DNA of 40,430 bases. Source: Candidatus Poribacteria bacterium. GTDB taxonomy: Bacteria; Poribacteria; WGA-4E; WGA-3G. Below the pieces are notes generated by a model. It searched no databases. It was not told the DNA's origin and saw nothing but the letters and a program-made list of their open reading frames with translations. Shown piece by piece: positions 7,839 to 16,029 of this stretch; positions within the stretch are counted from its first letter, which is position 1, and each line of letters opens with the position of its first letter. The translations under genes and the position numbers were made by a program. The stretch lies in assembly GCA_012270875.1 (NCBI GenBank), contig JAAXHI010000287.1:1-40430 (forward strand), given 5' to 3'.

Positions 7839-9611
7839 ATGAAACTGTTATCCCGCCTACTGGTTTTTGTGATTGGCATCGGACTTTACACCGCTACAGC
7901 AGCACCCTCAAACACCATTGACACACCCCCTTGGCAGCCTGTCGGAAAATACATACATCCCGATATTCGAGAGAGTTCCGGCATCGTCGCGAGTCGGCAG
8001 TTTGAAGGTGTCTACTGGACCCTCAACGATTCTGGTAACCCGGCATCGCTTTACGCCACAAAATTGAATGGTGAATTGATCCAAGAAATCGCAGTAAAAG
8101 GTTCCAGAAACTTCGATTGGGAAGCACTCGGTATTGACGACAAAAATCAGCTTTGGATCGGCGAGATCGGTAATAACAGCAGATTGCGATTCGATCTGAA
8201 AGTGGTTGTCGTCGCGGAACCGAACCCTTTCACTGAGACTGAAGTGGAAGTCGGCGCGAGTTACCCGTATCGGTATCCGAACGAAAATGTGGATGCAGAA
8301 GGTCTCTTTATTGTTGAAGGTATCCCCTATATCGTCTCTAAGGAGCGGGAGCGTGCGGTGCTTTACCGGTTCCCCGCCCTGCAAGCCGATACAAAACAGG
8401 TATTAGAAAGGGTTGGCGAGTTTGCTGCGGCGAAGCTCGTGACGGGTGCAGGCGTGTCGGAAGACGGGACGCGGCTTGCTATTTGTACCTACGATGCGCT
8501 CTGGGTATATCACGGCGCGGTGAGTGATTTAGCGAAAATGATTCAAAGCACACCGTGGTCGTTACCGCACAGTTTCTATGGAGAAGCCGTCTGCTTTGAT
8601 GGTTCCAATCTGGTCTTAACAAACGAGGCGCGAGACATCTACACGGTGCCACAGTTCTGGTATGAGAAGGAATGGACATTACCGCCAAAGAACACCCAAT
8701 CGGCGACTGATTTATTGTCTCAGACAGTAGCACACGGCATAACGGTTCAGGCAGAAAGTTACCGAGCAGAAGGTATTGATATAGGCGGTAACCATGTCGC
8801 TTTCACGCCGGAAACTGTTGGAGAGATGGGATCCTTAACTGTCCCGATTGCGGCTCCTTACAGAGATGTCTATGAAATCCGTGCCGTTTTAACACGCGGT
8901 CAAGCGTACGCGCAGGTTCAATTATCCGCCAATGATACTGCTGTCGGAACACCTTACGATTGCTATTCTCCTGAACCGCTCGCTGGGACACTGGTTTCAT
9001 TTGGGACTGCTCCTTTGAATGCTGGTGAAAATCAGATAATGCTCAGCATTGTCGGGAAGGCACCCGAAGCCACAGGTTCTAAAATTGGTATTGACTCCTT
9101 TCAGATGTTGCATGCTTCCCCGTTTGTCAAGCGTTACATGGTTTTAGGTCCGTTTCCGAAGACAGACGTTGGCACGATTGATGAATTGCTCCGTTCTGAA
9201 GATCAATTAGACTTGGAGAAAGCCTATACCGGTATTGAGGGTAAAGCCGTCCGCTGGCAGGAAGCGACTGCAAGGGGAAATGGTTATCTTGATTTGCGCA
9301 GAGACCTTTATCCTACCCCAATGACTGTCGGATACACGTTGGTGTATGTCTATGCCCCGAAAGCGACGGATTCTGTGATGTTAATCGGAAGCGATGACGA
9401 GTTCGCTGTTTGGTTAAACGGCACCGAAGTTCACCGGAAAAGTATCAACGCTGGCGCGACGGCAGACGCGGATGCGGTCTCGTGTCAACTGAAAGCGGGA
9501 TGGAACACGGTTTTGTGTCAAAAGGTTGACAACGGATGGTCTTGGGGACTCTATTTGCGGTTCACGGATGCGGATAGGGTTCTGAGATATGCCACATATC
9601 CTGTAGAATAG
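7839..9611 (+). CDS. Exported multi-domain protein: beta-propeller-like, carbohydrate-binding-like and jelly-roll-like domains
   Basis: 590 codons from ATG 7839, with AAAGGAG 8 bases upstream (a TTG one codon earlier is not needed). Signal peptide MKLLSRLLVFVIGIGLYTA then TAAPS. Residues ~30-290 (SSGIVASRQFEGVYWTLNDSGN, NFDWEALGID, VDAEGLFIV, GAGVSEDGTRLAI) look like the propeller seen in SdiA-regulated or phytase-like esterase domains. Residues ~300-430 (QAESYRAEGIDIGGNHVAF) look like a carbohydrate-binding beta-sandwich. The last ~150 residues (YMVLGPFPKTDVGTIDE, SDDEFAVWLNGTEVHRKSI, LKAGWNTVLCQKVDNGW) match the glycan-binding jelly-roll type of many secreted glycoside-utilisation proteins. 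No catalytic signature stands out. Likely cell-surface or periplasmic; function not assigned. Confidence 0.78.
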   Translation: MKLLSRLLVFVIGIGLYTATAAPSNTIDTPPWQPVGKYIHPDIRESSGIVASRQFEGVYWTLNDSGNPASLYATKLNGELIQEIAVKGSRNFDWEALGIDDKNQLWIGEIGNNSRLRFDLKVVVVAEPNPFTETEVEVGASYPYRYPNENVDAEGLFIVEGIPYIVSKERERAVLYRFPALQADTKQVLERVGEFAAAKLVTGAGVSEDGTRLAICTYDALWVYHGAVSDLAKMIQSTPWSLPHSFYGEAVCFDGSNLVLTNEARDIYTVPQFWYEKEWTLPPKNTQSATDLLSQTVAHGITVQAESYRAEGIDIGGNHVAFTPETVGEMGSLTVPIAAPYRDVYEIRAVLTRGQAYAQVQLSANDTAVGTPYDCYSPEPLAGTLVSFGTAPLNAGENQIMLSIVGKAPEATGSKIGIDSFQMLHASPFVKRYMVLGPFPKTDVGTIDELLRSEDQLDLEKAYTGIEGKAVRWQEATARGNGYLDLRRDLYPTPMTVGYTLVYVYAPKATDSVMLIGSDDEFAVWLNGTEVHRKSINAGATADADAVSCQLKAGWNTVLCQKVDNGWSWGLYLRFTDADRVLRYATYPVE

Positions 9612-9788
9612 CGCGCAACAATTCCTTGCCACAGTATCCTACATTCCTTAATTTTTTTAGTCCCCTCAAATTTTCCCACCTATAGAAAATCAGCCGACTT
9701 TGCTTGTACCCGTTTGCCTAATTTCAACGTTAAGAAATATAGCAAAATATGTCATTAAACTTGAAAAAACAGCAATGGGGTGTATCCG

Positions 9789-11765
9789 ATGCAATTTAAT
9801 TCTCTTAAACATAGCAGACAAAATTTGCTGCTGCGAATCACACAAAAGGTTATTTTAGTTGGCGTGATCTTGGCAGCGGTATCCCTTGGCGCCGGTGCTT
9901 CGAGCATAGCGCACCGCGATATTTTCGTCGGTGCGAGTGCCCGTGCCGTCGGTATGGGGAGTGCTTTTACGGCAGGTCCCTCCGCGAGCAACGGGTTTCT
10001 CTGGAACCCGTCTTCGTTAGGTTTTCTGGACGGCGTGGAAGTGAACATGGGTGGGATGCCTTTTCAGGGGAGTGCATCGAGCAGCGAACAAGCCTTCTCT
10101 GTCGCTGCGAACCCTAATACATTCGGTTTAACAAACAGAAACCTTGGGAATCTCTCTTTTGCGACGTGGTTCGATGGATGGAGTAACGACACGATTGAGT
10201 CCACCCAGATTGTGCTTTTGGGATACGGACTCGCGTTCGGACCGAGTGCCTCGGCAGGTGCAAACGTCCGCTATTATCAGAATAATACACCGATCCGAAC
10301 GAATTTTTTGTGGAGTGTAGATTTGGGAATGCAGTTCGCGTACCCGTTGGAAAAATGGGGTGATTCGGTGACCGTCGGTTTCAACTTTTCTGAATTGAGC
10401 AACGGTATCCGAGAGGACGGTGTACTTCTTGAGAATCTGCCTTTAGCTGCACGTTTCGGTACAACGTACGAATTAGGCAAAAACACACTTTTCTCTGCTG
10501 ACTTCGCTGTTCGAGGCGAGAACGATCTCACTTGGGGAGAACGGCTCCGACTTCATATCGGTGCGGAAAGTTGGCTCATCAATGGGCACCTCGGATTACG
10601 CGCGGGTTATACGGCTTTAACATCTTCTGGAAATCTTCGGGGTGGTGAACTGACGCGTGGGATTAGTTTCCGAAATACCGCAGGACAACTCGATTATGCG
10701 TATGTGAGTGGCCGCGAATTAGAGCAGGGTATCCATTGGATTTCTGCGACTTTACGTTGGGGTCGAGGTGCCATAAAATCGCCACCGACAGAAACGCCTC
10801 CCGTGGCTGCTAAAACCGAGGAGCCCGAAAAAACTGCCCCCATTTTAATGCCTACGACCCTCACACCGGAGGTTGTAAACCCTGAGACGGTTACGGTAGA
10901 ACTACAGCTTTCAGCACCCGCTATTTCACCGAACAATGATGGTGTCGCTGATCATACGACAATTCAGTTTAATCTCCGAGAAGATGACAATTCACGTGCC
11001 ATAAAGTGGCAGTTAAACATCCGTGATGAATATACCGAAAGTATCTGGAAAAAGTCCGGGACGGGTGTCCCCGCAGGGGGTGTTATTTGGGACGGTATCG
11101 CGAATACCGGTAGCCTGGTGCCTGATGGTCATTACGATGTGCAACTGCATCTCCTTGACGCACAAGGGAAAGCATATTTAAAAGACAGCGAGAAACTCGC
11201 TGTTGATCTTATCCCAGCGACATTAGAACTCTTTGGGAATACGCCGACGACGATTGGTGTGAAGACGCTGGACATGAGTCCACTCGCGCATTGGAAACTT
11301 GAGGTTTTCGATGCTCGGAATACACCCGTTGAACAGGTAGAAGGCGACGGCTCGCCGCCAACCGAGATTGCTTTAAGCAAGATTCCGGCGGAGTCCGCTG
11401 CTACTTATACCTGTAAATTGCATGTCCAAGACATCGCTGGCAATCGGAGCACACAAGAAACGAAACTACAACTCGGTACTGATAGCCAACCGACAGTCGC
11501 ACCGACGGCAGGGATCACACCGACAGCTATACTGACGTTGATGGTTGGTTCTTTTGCGGAATCTCGTAATGCTGAAATGCTGGCAGAGAATTTGCGGTGG
11601 TTATATCCTGATGAGAAGGTGCAGATATATACGGCTGTCGTTGAGGCGAGAACGATGCATCGGGTGACGATTGGCGAGTTTAATGCGCGGGCAGAAGCAT
11701 CGGATCTCACGCAGCACATTCAGGAGACACAAGGCGTTGAACCGGTGTTGATTACGGTTCAATAG
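9789..11765 (+). CDS. Outer-membrane PorV/UPF0164-type barrel fused to FlgD-like Ig and SPOR-like domains
   Basis: 658 codons from ATG 9789 (GGGGTG about 8 bases upstream; a GTG at 9780 is the alternative). A hydrophobic N-terminal segment (VILVGVILAAVSLGAGASS) is followed by DIFVGASARAVGMGSAFTA and GFLWNPSSL, the opening signature of PorV/PorQ-like barrels, with alternating beta-strands to about residue 335. A proline/threonine-rich linker follows. Residues ~375-475 (ISPNNDGVADHTTIQF, GGVIWDGIANTGSLVPDGHY) are a FlgD-type Ig domain as found in secreted and surface proteins. The C-terminal ~80 residues (LTLMVGSFAESRNAEMLAENL, HRVTIGEF) resemble a SPOR peptidoglycan-binding domain. The combination would tie an outer-membrane barrel to peptidoglycan. 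Substrate unknown. Confidence 0.8.
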   Translation: MQFNSLKHSRQNLLLRITQKVILVGVILAAVSLGAGASSIAHRDIFVGASARAVGMGSAFTAGPSASNGFLWNPSSLGFLDGVEVNMGGMPFQGSASSSEQAFSVAANPNTFGLTNRNLGNLSFATWFDGWSNDTIESTQIVLLGYGLAFGPSASAGANVRYYQNNTPIRTNFLWSVDLGMQFAYPLEKWGDSVTVGFNFSELSNGIREDGVLLENLPLAARFGTTYELGKNTLFSADFAVRGENDLTWGERLRLHIGAESWLINGHLGLRAGYTALTSSGNLRGGELTRGISFRNTAGQLDYAYVSGRELEQGIHWISATLRWGRGAIKSPPTETPPVAAKTEEPEKTAPILMPTTLTPEVVNPETVTVELQLSAPAISPNNDGVADHTTIQFNLREDDNSRAIKWQLNIRDEYTESIWKKSGTGVPAGGVIWDGIANTGSLVPDGHYDVQLHLLDAQGKAYLKDSEKLAVDLIPATLELFGNTPTTIGVKTLDMSPLAHWKLEVFDARNTPVEQVEGDGSPPTEIALSKIPAESAATYTCKLHVQDIAGNRSTQETKLQLGTDSQPTVAPTAGITPTAILTLMVGSFAESRNAEMLAENLRWLYPDEKVQIYTAVVEARTMHRVTIGEFNARAEASDLTQHIQETQGVEPVLITVQ

Positions 11766-11841
11766 CCGTCGGCAACTGGCTTTCAGCCGTCGGCTCGTGT
11801 TCTCGAATGGTTTCTAACCTCGCCTTTCTCCAACAACGGTA

Positions 11842-11863
11842 GGTGCGGTTTCCTAACCGCACC
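11842..11863. repeat. Hairpin repeat, TCCT loop, stem GGTGCGGTT
   Basis: GGTGCGGTT (11842-11850), loop TCCT, AACCGCACC (11855-11863): a 9-bp perfect stem. The minus strand continues into CTACCG after the 3' arm. Compared with the element at 12048 the stem differs at one position, and the opposite arm has the matching change, so pairing is conserved. Confidence 0.85.
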
Positions 11864-11916
11864 ATAGGTGTCAATTTAGCGATTTTCCACGACATTTTTG
11901 TTCCAGTTCTCCGTAG

Positions 11917-11935
11917 ATGCCGCCCCTACGGGGCT
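11917..11935. repeat. Short palindrome, copy 1 of a 19-bp identical pair
   Basis: ATGCCGCCCCTACGGGGCT, identical to 14493-14511. It contains GCCCC-TAC-GGGGC. Confidence 0.8.
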
Positions 11936-12047
11936 TAGGCGTGTGAGGTCCCGTTTTTCTACAGAGATACTGAAGAAATACCCAAGCAAATAAACCCTAC
12001 GGGACTAAAGAAAGTTTTGAAGTCTTCAATGTCTCCGCGTAGAATCC

Positions 12048-12069
12048 GGTTCGGTTAGGAAACCGAACC
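12048..12069. repeat. Hairpin repeat, AGGA loop, stem GGTTCGGTT
   Basis: GGTTCGGTT (12048-12056), loop AGGA, AACCGAACC (12061-12069), followed by TACCGAAC. It is the inverted-orientation relative of the element at 11842 with a compensated stem change. Confidence 0.85.
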
Positions 12070-12153
12070 TACCGAACTTGGGTAAAATTGAGATTACCAA
12101 TTTAAATACTCGATCTTCATAAAACTGCACCTACTGGGTTGGGATATGTCACT

Positions 12154-12993
12154 TTATACCGAATAGAATTCTGATGCGTTTTCGTAAAAGAGACTGTTTT
12201 TTTCGGCATCCGAGGCATCTTCGACAGCCCATAGGAGTGCGTCTACCCACTCCTGATATGTCGCCGCCAAGGTACACACGGGCCAATCACTCCCGAACAT
12301 GAGTCGCTCATAGCCGAATGCTTCTATCAGGTGTCGGATATACGGCTTGAGTTCCTCACGCGTCCAATTCTCGCTTGCGGTTGTCACGATCCCCGATACT
12401 TTGCAGTGGACGTTCTCAAAAGCGGCGAGTTCGCGGATATGCGATGCCCACGGTTCAAATTGTCCACCTTTTATGTCCGGTCCCCCGCAGTGATTAAGCG
12501 CGTGCCTGACATCTGGTGTCGCCTTGACTAACTCGATTGCCGCTGGCAGCTGCGTGCTGTTCGCACAGAGTTCAAATGAGAGATCAAACTTTGTCAGCAA
12601 TTTCACGCCGTTAATCAGGTCAGGAGTGGCATAGAACTGCGGATCAGGGTGGTGCCACGCCATCCGACGCACGCCTACGACGCGTCCGAACCCTATGAGC
12701 TGCTCCAAGATAGCCTCAGCATTCGGTTTTTCCAACGGTGCTGCTGCTGCGATCGCGCCTATCATACCGTCTGTCTCTGCGATTTCTGTTAACCACTCGA
12801 CCTCCTTGACGACATCCGTTTCAGCGGGGTCTCCCTCAACGTGGACGGATTTGATGACGTTGAGGTTCCCGACTGCTTCACGATAGTCTTCGGGTGTATA
12901 CCGCTTTCCTAACAGATCAAAGCCTTCGAGCCACGGGTATTCCAAGTTTTCAGTATCCCAGAGGTGTTGGTGGGTATCAATTATTTTAAGCAT
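12154..12993 (-). CDS. Amidohydrolase-2 family metal-dependent hydrolase (lactonase-like)
   Basis: 279 codons, the typical size of COG3618-type TIM-barrel hydrolases. It begins MLKIIDTHQHLW with the HxH metal pair (H8, H10), has VVGVRRMAWHH, a strand-end histidine in LNHCGGPDI, and the C-terminal MFGSDWPVC motif with the catalytic aspartate. Relatives hydrolyse sugar lactones (for example L-fucono-lactone) or decarboxylate aromatic acids; the family alone does not tell which. Cytoplasmic, with no signal peptide. Start at 12993 has GAGGAAAT upstream and its own sigma-70 promoter. It is divergent from the 13221 peptidase gene. Confidence 0.88.
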   Translation of the reverse strand: MLKIIDTHQHLWDTENLEYPWLEGFDLLGKRYTPEDYREAVGNLNVIKSVHVEGDPAETDVVKEVEWLTEIAETDGMIGAIAAAAPLEKPNAEAILEQLIGFGRVVGVRRMAWHHPDPQFYATPDLINGVKLLTKFDLSFELCANSTQLPAAIELVKATPDVRHALNHCGGPDIKGGQFEPWASHIRELAAFENVHCKVSGIVTTASENWTREELKPYIRHLIEAFGYERLMFGSDWPVCTLAATYQEWVDALLWAVEDASDAEKNSLFYENASEFYSV

Positions 12994-13036
12994 CTATATT
13001 TCCTCATTTTTAGGGGTTAGGCACGTTTTGCCTCAA

Positions 13037-13065
13037 AGTATAGCACGGTATCGGAATAGCGTCAA
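13037..13065 (-). promoter_or_regulatory. Sigma-70 promoter for the amidohydrolase gene
   Basis: Minus strand TTGACG (13065-13060), 17 bases, TATACT (13042-13037); start site near 13030, ~37 bases before the ATG. Confidence 0.7.
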
Positions 13066-13131
13066 ATTCGGAGGTTTTCAGTTTCGGTTGTCAGTGCTGT
13101 CCTTTGTAAGCAAGCATTACCGAAAAATGAT

Positions 13132-13160
13132 TTGAATTTTAGGCGAATATCTCGTATAAT
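13132..13160 (+). promoter_or_regulatory. Sigma-70 promoter for the zinc metallopeptidase gene
   Basis: TTGAAT (13132-13137), 17 bases, TATAAT (13155-13160); start site near 13167, about 54 bases before the ATG at 13221. Confidence 0.7.
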
Positions 13161-13220
13161 TTTTTTAACCTAAAAGATATTTAAGAAGAAAAATAAAAAC
13201 AGAATTTGGAGGTATTTATC

Positions 13221-13919
13221 ATGTTTTGGGCTTTATTTGATCCGCTCTATCTCATAATCCTTGCGCCGGGACTTGCACTGTCGTTATATGCGACATTTCG
13301 CACAAAATCGACATTCTCAAAATACTCAAAAGTCGGGTCGCGCAGTGGACTGACTGGCGCCGCAGCTGCCGAACTGATGCTTAAAAGACACGGTGTGAAC
13401 GGTGTCCGGATTGAACGTTCAGGGGGATGGCTCAGGGACCACTACGATCCCTCTCAGAAGGCACTACGGTTGTCTGAGGATGTGTATTCGAGTCAGTCGC
13501 TCTCTGCTATAGGTGTCGCCTGCCATGAAGCGGGACACGCGATGCAGGATGCACAGGGTTACGGCATGTTAGGTTTGCGTACTGCGCTCGTTCCTGCGAC
13601 GAATTTCAGTTCGACCTTTGCGTATATTTTGCTGATAGCGGGGGTTTTTCTCCAGTTCACAGGTTTGATATTCCTGGGCGTATGCCTATTTTCAGTGGGT
13701 GTCGTTTTTTCACTGATAACGCTTCCTGTTGAATGGGATGCCAGCAGACGTGCGAAAGTCGCAATGGACGAAGCGGGGATGCTCTCACCGGAAGAAAATC
13801 GACACGCGAGTAAGGTGCTGAACGCGGCGTTTTTGACGTATCTTGCTGCAGCAGTGACAAGCGTTCTTACACTGGTCTATTACCTGATACGGTTGGGAGT
13901 TTTGGGCGGCGATGAATAA
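13221..13919 (+). CDS. Membrane zinc metallopeptidase, YugP family
   Basis: 232 codons from ATG 13221, which has TTGGAGG 8 bases upstream. B. subtilis YugP has about the same length. The zinc-binding HEAGH motif is at residues 102-106 (IGVACHEAGHAMQDA), preceded by the family's LRLSEDVYSSQSLSAI. Hydrophobic segments are at the N-terminus (DPLYLIILAPGLALSLY), two between residues ~120 and 170 (YILLIAGVFLQFTGLIFLG and on), and one at the C-terminus, so the enzyme is an integral membrane protein with the active site between segments. LPVEWDASRRAK follows and probably supplies the third metal ligand (Glu). Substrates of this family are not established. Confidence 0.9.
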   Translation: MFWALFDPLYLIILAPGLALSLYATFRTKSTFSKYSKVGSRSGLTGAAAAELMLKRHGVNGVRIERSGGWLRDHYDPSQKALRLSEDVYSSQSLSAIGVACHEAGHAMQDAQGYGMLGLRTALVPATNFSSTFAYILLIAGVFLQFTGLIFLGVCLFSVGVVFSLITLPVEWDASRRAKVAMDEAGMLSPEENRHASKVLNAAFLTYLAAAVTSVLTLVYYLIRLGVLGGDE

Positions 13920-13944
13920 AATCGGGTAGGTGGCGCGGCAGGGA

Positions 13945-13962
13945 ACCCCCCTAACCCCCCTT
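13945..13962. terminator. GC-rich hairpin between convergent genes (possible bidirectional terminator)
   Basis: CCCCCCT-TATC-AGGGGGG: 7-bp stem, 4-base loop, located 26 bases after the YugP stop and about 50 bases from the end of the convergent VOC gene. The flanks (AACCCCCCTAA before, AATTTGGGG after) match an intergenic repeat type I recall from several bacterial phyla. There is no long T-run, so termination is not certain. Confidence 0.5.
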
Positions 13963-14013
13963 ATCAGGGGGGAATTTGGGGATCTGGCTGGTGATGGTGC
14001 TATTAGTAAAGGT

Positions 14014-14442
14014 TCAATTTTTGCTTTGGATATCAACACCGGGCCACTGATCGTCTTGCTCGGTAATATCGACGACGATACCGTCGGGGTCTTCCACTTT
14101 GAAAGCGACTGAAGGCAGTTCGTCCGAATTGGGATCATAAGGTGTGCTGCCATCTAAGCCTTCCCAAGTGATCTCAAAGCCGAGGTTTTCACACCGTTGT
14201 GCGGCTTCTCGTAAATTTGGGACCCGGACACCGATGTGGAGATAGTCTAACATTCCGCCGACGTGTTCGGGACGTTCGGGACCGCGGTGTTGAAATACCC
14301 GGAAATTGTGATAACCATCGGTGAGATCGTAGCAGCCGTTCATCGTTGAGAAGACGCGTAATCCGAGGGCATCGCGCCAGAAACGGATGCTCTTCTCCAA
14401 GTCGGTCGTGCGGACACCAATGTGTACGAGTGTTGTTGACAT
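14014..14442 (-). CDS. VOC (glyoxalase/bleomycin-resistance) superfamily protein
   Basis: 142 codons from ATG 14442, preceded by AAAGGAAA; an earlier in-frame start at 14469 lacks such a site. It has two beta-alpha-beta-beta-beta halves: STTLVHIGVRTTDLEKSIRF, WRDALGLRVF, then MLDYLHIGVRVPNLREAA and a final FKVEDPDGIVVDITEQ. Likely metal ligands are the His in VHIGVR, the His in YLHIGV and the Glu in ITEQ. The family includes glyoxalase I, extradiol dioxygenases and methylmalonyl-CoA epimerase; the reaction here is unknown. Cytoplasmic. Confidence 0.88.
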   Translation of the reverse strand: MSTTLVHIGVRTTDLEKSIRFWRDALGLRVFSTMNGCYDLTDGYHNFRVFQHRGPERPEHVGGMLDYLHIGVRVPNLREAAQRCENLGFEITWEGLDGSTPYDPNSDELPSVAFKVEDPDGIVVDITEQDDQWPGVDIQSKN

Positions 14443-14462
14443 AAGAGATTTCCTTTTGTTGC

Positions 14463-14511
14463 GGCACACGGAGCGTGCCTACTTCTATAAACATGCCGCC
14501 CCTACGGGGCT
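14463..14511. repeat. Two hairpin repeats in the leader of the VOC gene
   Basis: 14463-14479 is GGCACACGGAGCGTGCC (7+3+7 with one mismatch), followed by TACT; a close relative lies at 25373-25389 on the other strand. 14493-14511 is identical to 11917-11935. The two lie side by side. Confidence 0.8.
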
Positions 14512-14606
14512 AAAGAGTTTCTCTGACACAGTAAAAGGTAGTTGTCAGTTCCAGAAAGTCTATAATTATGTAAATTCTGTCCGAATGATATTCGTATAGT
14601 TGCCCT

Positions 14607-15398
14607 TTAAATCCAGACGGTTGGTTCGCGGTTCTCTGCGCGGTGCTCGTAGAGGACTTTGACATCATCGGGTAAATTATCAAATGTTTCACCCGGAATC
14701 GTGGCAGTATTAACACCGAAGAGTTCTAAATTTAGCCACCACGGTGCGTATCTGACGACGACTGCAGTGCGTTTACCGGCGCTCGGGTTTTCTGCGTTGG
14801 AGTGCCAAATTCGACTATCCATGATAAGGACACTGCCAGCACTGCCAATGGCTTGCATTTCACCGTCAAGTGGGTTTCGGTCGCCGATACCGTCCTCTTT
14901 GCCTCTGGGGTTGCGAAGGTCTACATGTGTCTTCGGCACAATCCAAGTGCCGCCGTTCTCGGTGGTAAACTCAGAGAGCATCCAGAGGGTCGTGATACCG
15001 ATGACAGCACTTGGGAACGGTTGCGGTATGTGCCATTTTTGGTTCAGGTCGTAGGGGAAATCGGAGTGGTATGCACGCACTAATTCATAATGGGGGGGAC
15101 GAATTTTATACTCGGTTTGTGAGATACGCACCTGGGATCCTAACACTTGACGGATAGTGGAGAGCAGTCGGTCATTCGCGAGGTGTGCGGCAAATTTTGG
15201 CATGAAACTGATAACATTTCGTTCCCATCTGCCGTGTGCTTTGCTGAATTCGTTATAGTCTGCTTCTGAGGTTTCGACCTCTTCACGGACCTCGTCAATC
15301 ACATTTGCGGGTACAACGTTTTCTAAGACGCACCAGCCTTCCTCCCGCAATTGCGTAACATAAGGTTCGACCGTTTCTAATACATTGTCGGTTTCCAT
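14607..15398 (-). CDS. Phytanoyl-CoA dioxygenase (PhyH) family Fe(II)/2-oxoglutarate oxygenase
   Basis: 263 codons from ATG 15398, with AAGGAGG five bases upstream; the longer ORF start at 15428 is less likely. The iron-binding facial triad is visible: H111 and D113 in AYHSDF, distal H199 in SRIWHSN, and R210 in GKRTAVVVRY for 2-oxoglutarate. ENGGTWIVPKTH is the usual strand before the distal histidine. The gene begins 17 bases after the SCP2-domain gene, so the two form an operon. PhyH proteins hydroxylate lipids, alkaloids, osmolytes or natural products; the substrate is unknown, though the sterol-carrier partner suggests a hydrophobic one. Confidence 0.9.
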   Translation of the reverse strand: METDNVLETVEPYVTQLREEGWCVLENVVPANVIDEVREEVETSEADYNEFSKAHGRWERNVISFMPKFAAHLANDRLLSTIRQVLGSQVRISQTEYKIRPPHYELVRAYHSDFPYDLNQKWHIPQPFPSAVIGITTLWMLSEFTTENGGTWIVPKTHVDLRNPRGKEDGIGDRNPLDGEMQAIGSAGSVLIMDSRIWHSNAENPSAGKRTAVVVRYAPWWLNLELFGVNTATIPGETFDNLPDDVKVLYEHRAENREPTVWI

Positions 15399-15415
15399 TG
15401 CAGCCTCCTTGCGTG

Positions 15416-15814
15416 TCATGAATCGCAATCGGTTTCTCGTTCGCGGTTATGGCGAACTGCAGTTTTAATAAGCGGTGCAAGACGCATCACCTTGCCGAGG
15501 GAGCCGTTGATGCCAATCTCGCGTGTGGTAATAGCACCCATGACATTAAGTTCGCCTGTCCAAAATTTGTAGGCGACATCGCCTGTCATAGCGAGTTCAA
15601 CGTCTGGAGTCAGGTTATCACGGACACCGCGGATGATACTATATTCGCCATTTGCAGCAGTTAGCGTCATTGTACAATCTGGCGAGGTATAGTTAAACTG
15701 GACGCTCAACGTCAAGGATTTTAGTGCCTCTTGTGCTTCCGGTAACGTTGCAATTTCTGCAAACAGTTCACTGATATAACTATAGAGTTGTTCAGACGTT
15801 TCAAATATAACCAT
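15416..15814 (-). CDS. SCP-2 sterol-transfer (lipid-binding) domain protein
   Basis: 132 codons from ATG 15814. VIFETSEQLYSYISELFAEI is followed by a beta-sheet (LSVQFNYTSPDCTMTLTAANGEYSI), DVELAMTGDVAYKFWTGELNVMGAITTREI, and a C-terminal helix SLGKVMRLAPLIKTAVRHN, the SCP2 fold with its hydrophobic tunnel. SCP2 proteins carry lipids or acyl-CoA to enzymes in the cytoplasm. There is no Shine-Dalgarno, but a promoter lies so close that the mRNA would be nearly leaderless, which supports this ATG over the TTG at 15871. It is followed after 17 bases by the PhyH oxygenase gene. Confidence 0.85.
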   Translation of the reverse strand: MVIFETSEQLYSYISELFAEIATLPEAQEALKSLTLSVQFNYTSPDCTMTLTAANGEYSIIRGVRDNLTPDVELAMTGDVAYKFWTGELNVMGAITTREIGINGSLGKVMRLAPLIKTAVRHNRERETDCDS

Positions 15815-15826
15815 AGTTTGCGATAT

Positions 15827-15856
15827 AGCATACCGTAAGAGCACCAATAAAGTCAA
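15827..15856 (-). promoter_or_regulatory. Promoter of the SCP2-PhyH operon, near-leaderless
   Basis: Minus strand TTGACT (15856-15851), 18 bases, TATGCT (15832-15827). A start site about seven bases downstream (~15820) leaves only some six bases before the ATG at 15814. Confidence 0.6.
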
Positions 15857-16029
15857 GTGACTTTTTAACAAAATTAGGACTTACGCATAACCGAGATATT
15901 CTCAATAGGAAAGATGGAAGAACGGAAGAATGGTGGAATATCCGCTACGCTTCCAATTTTTCTGCATTCCAAGCCTGCAAGCAAACGAACCGATCTTGCA
16001 CGAGTTCTGAAAATTTTAGGAGTTGTAAA

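Larger units (their letters stand above)
11766..12153. other. Intergenic region with palindromic repeats
   Basis: No gene seen. It separates the convergent 9789 and 12154 genes and holds three palindromes (11842-11863, 11917-11935, 12048-12069) plus degenerate pieces such as CCTACGGGACTAAAG near 11998. The pair of stems with a shared loop is described separately. Confidence 0.75.
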
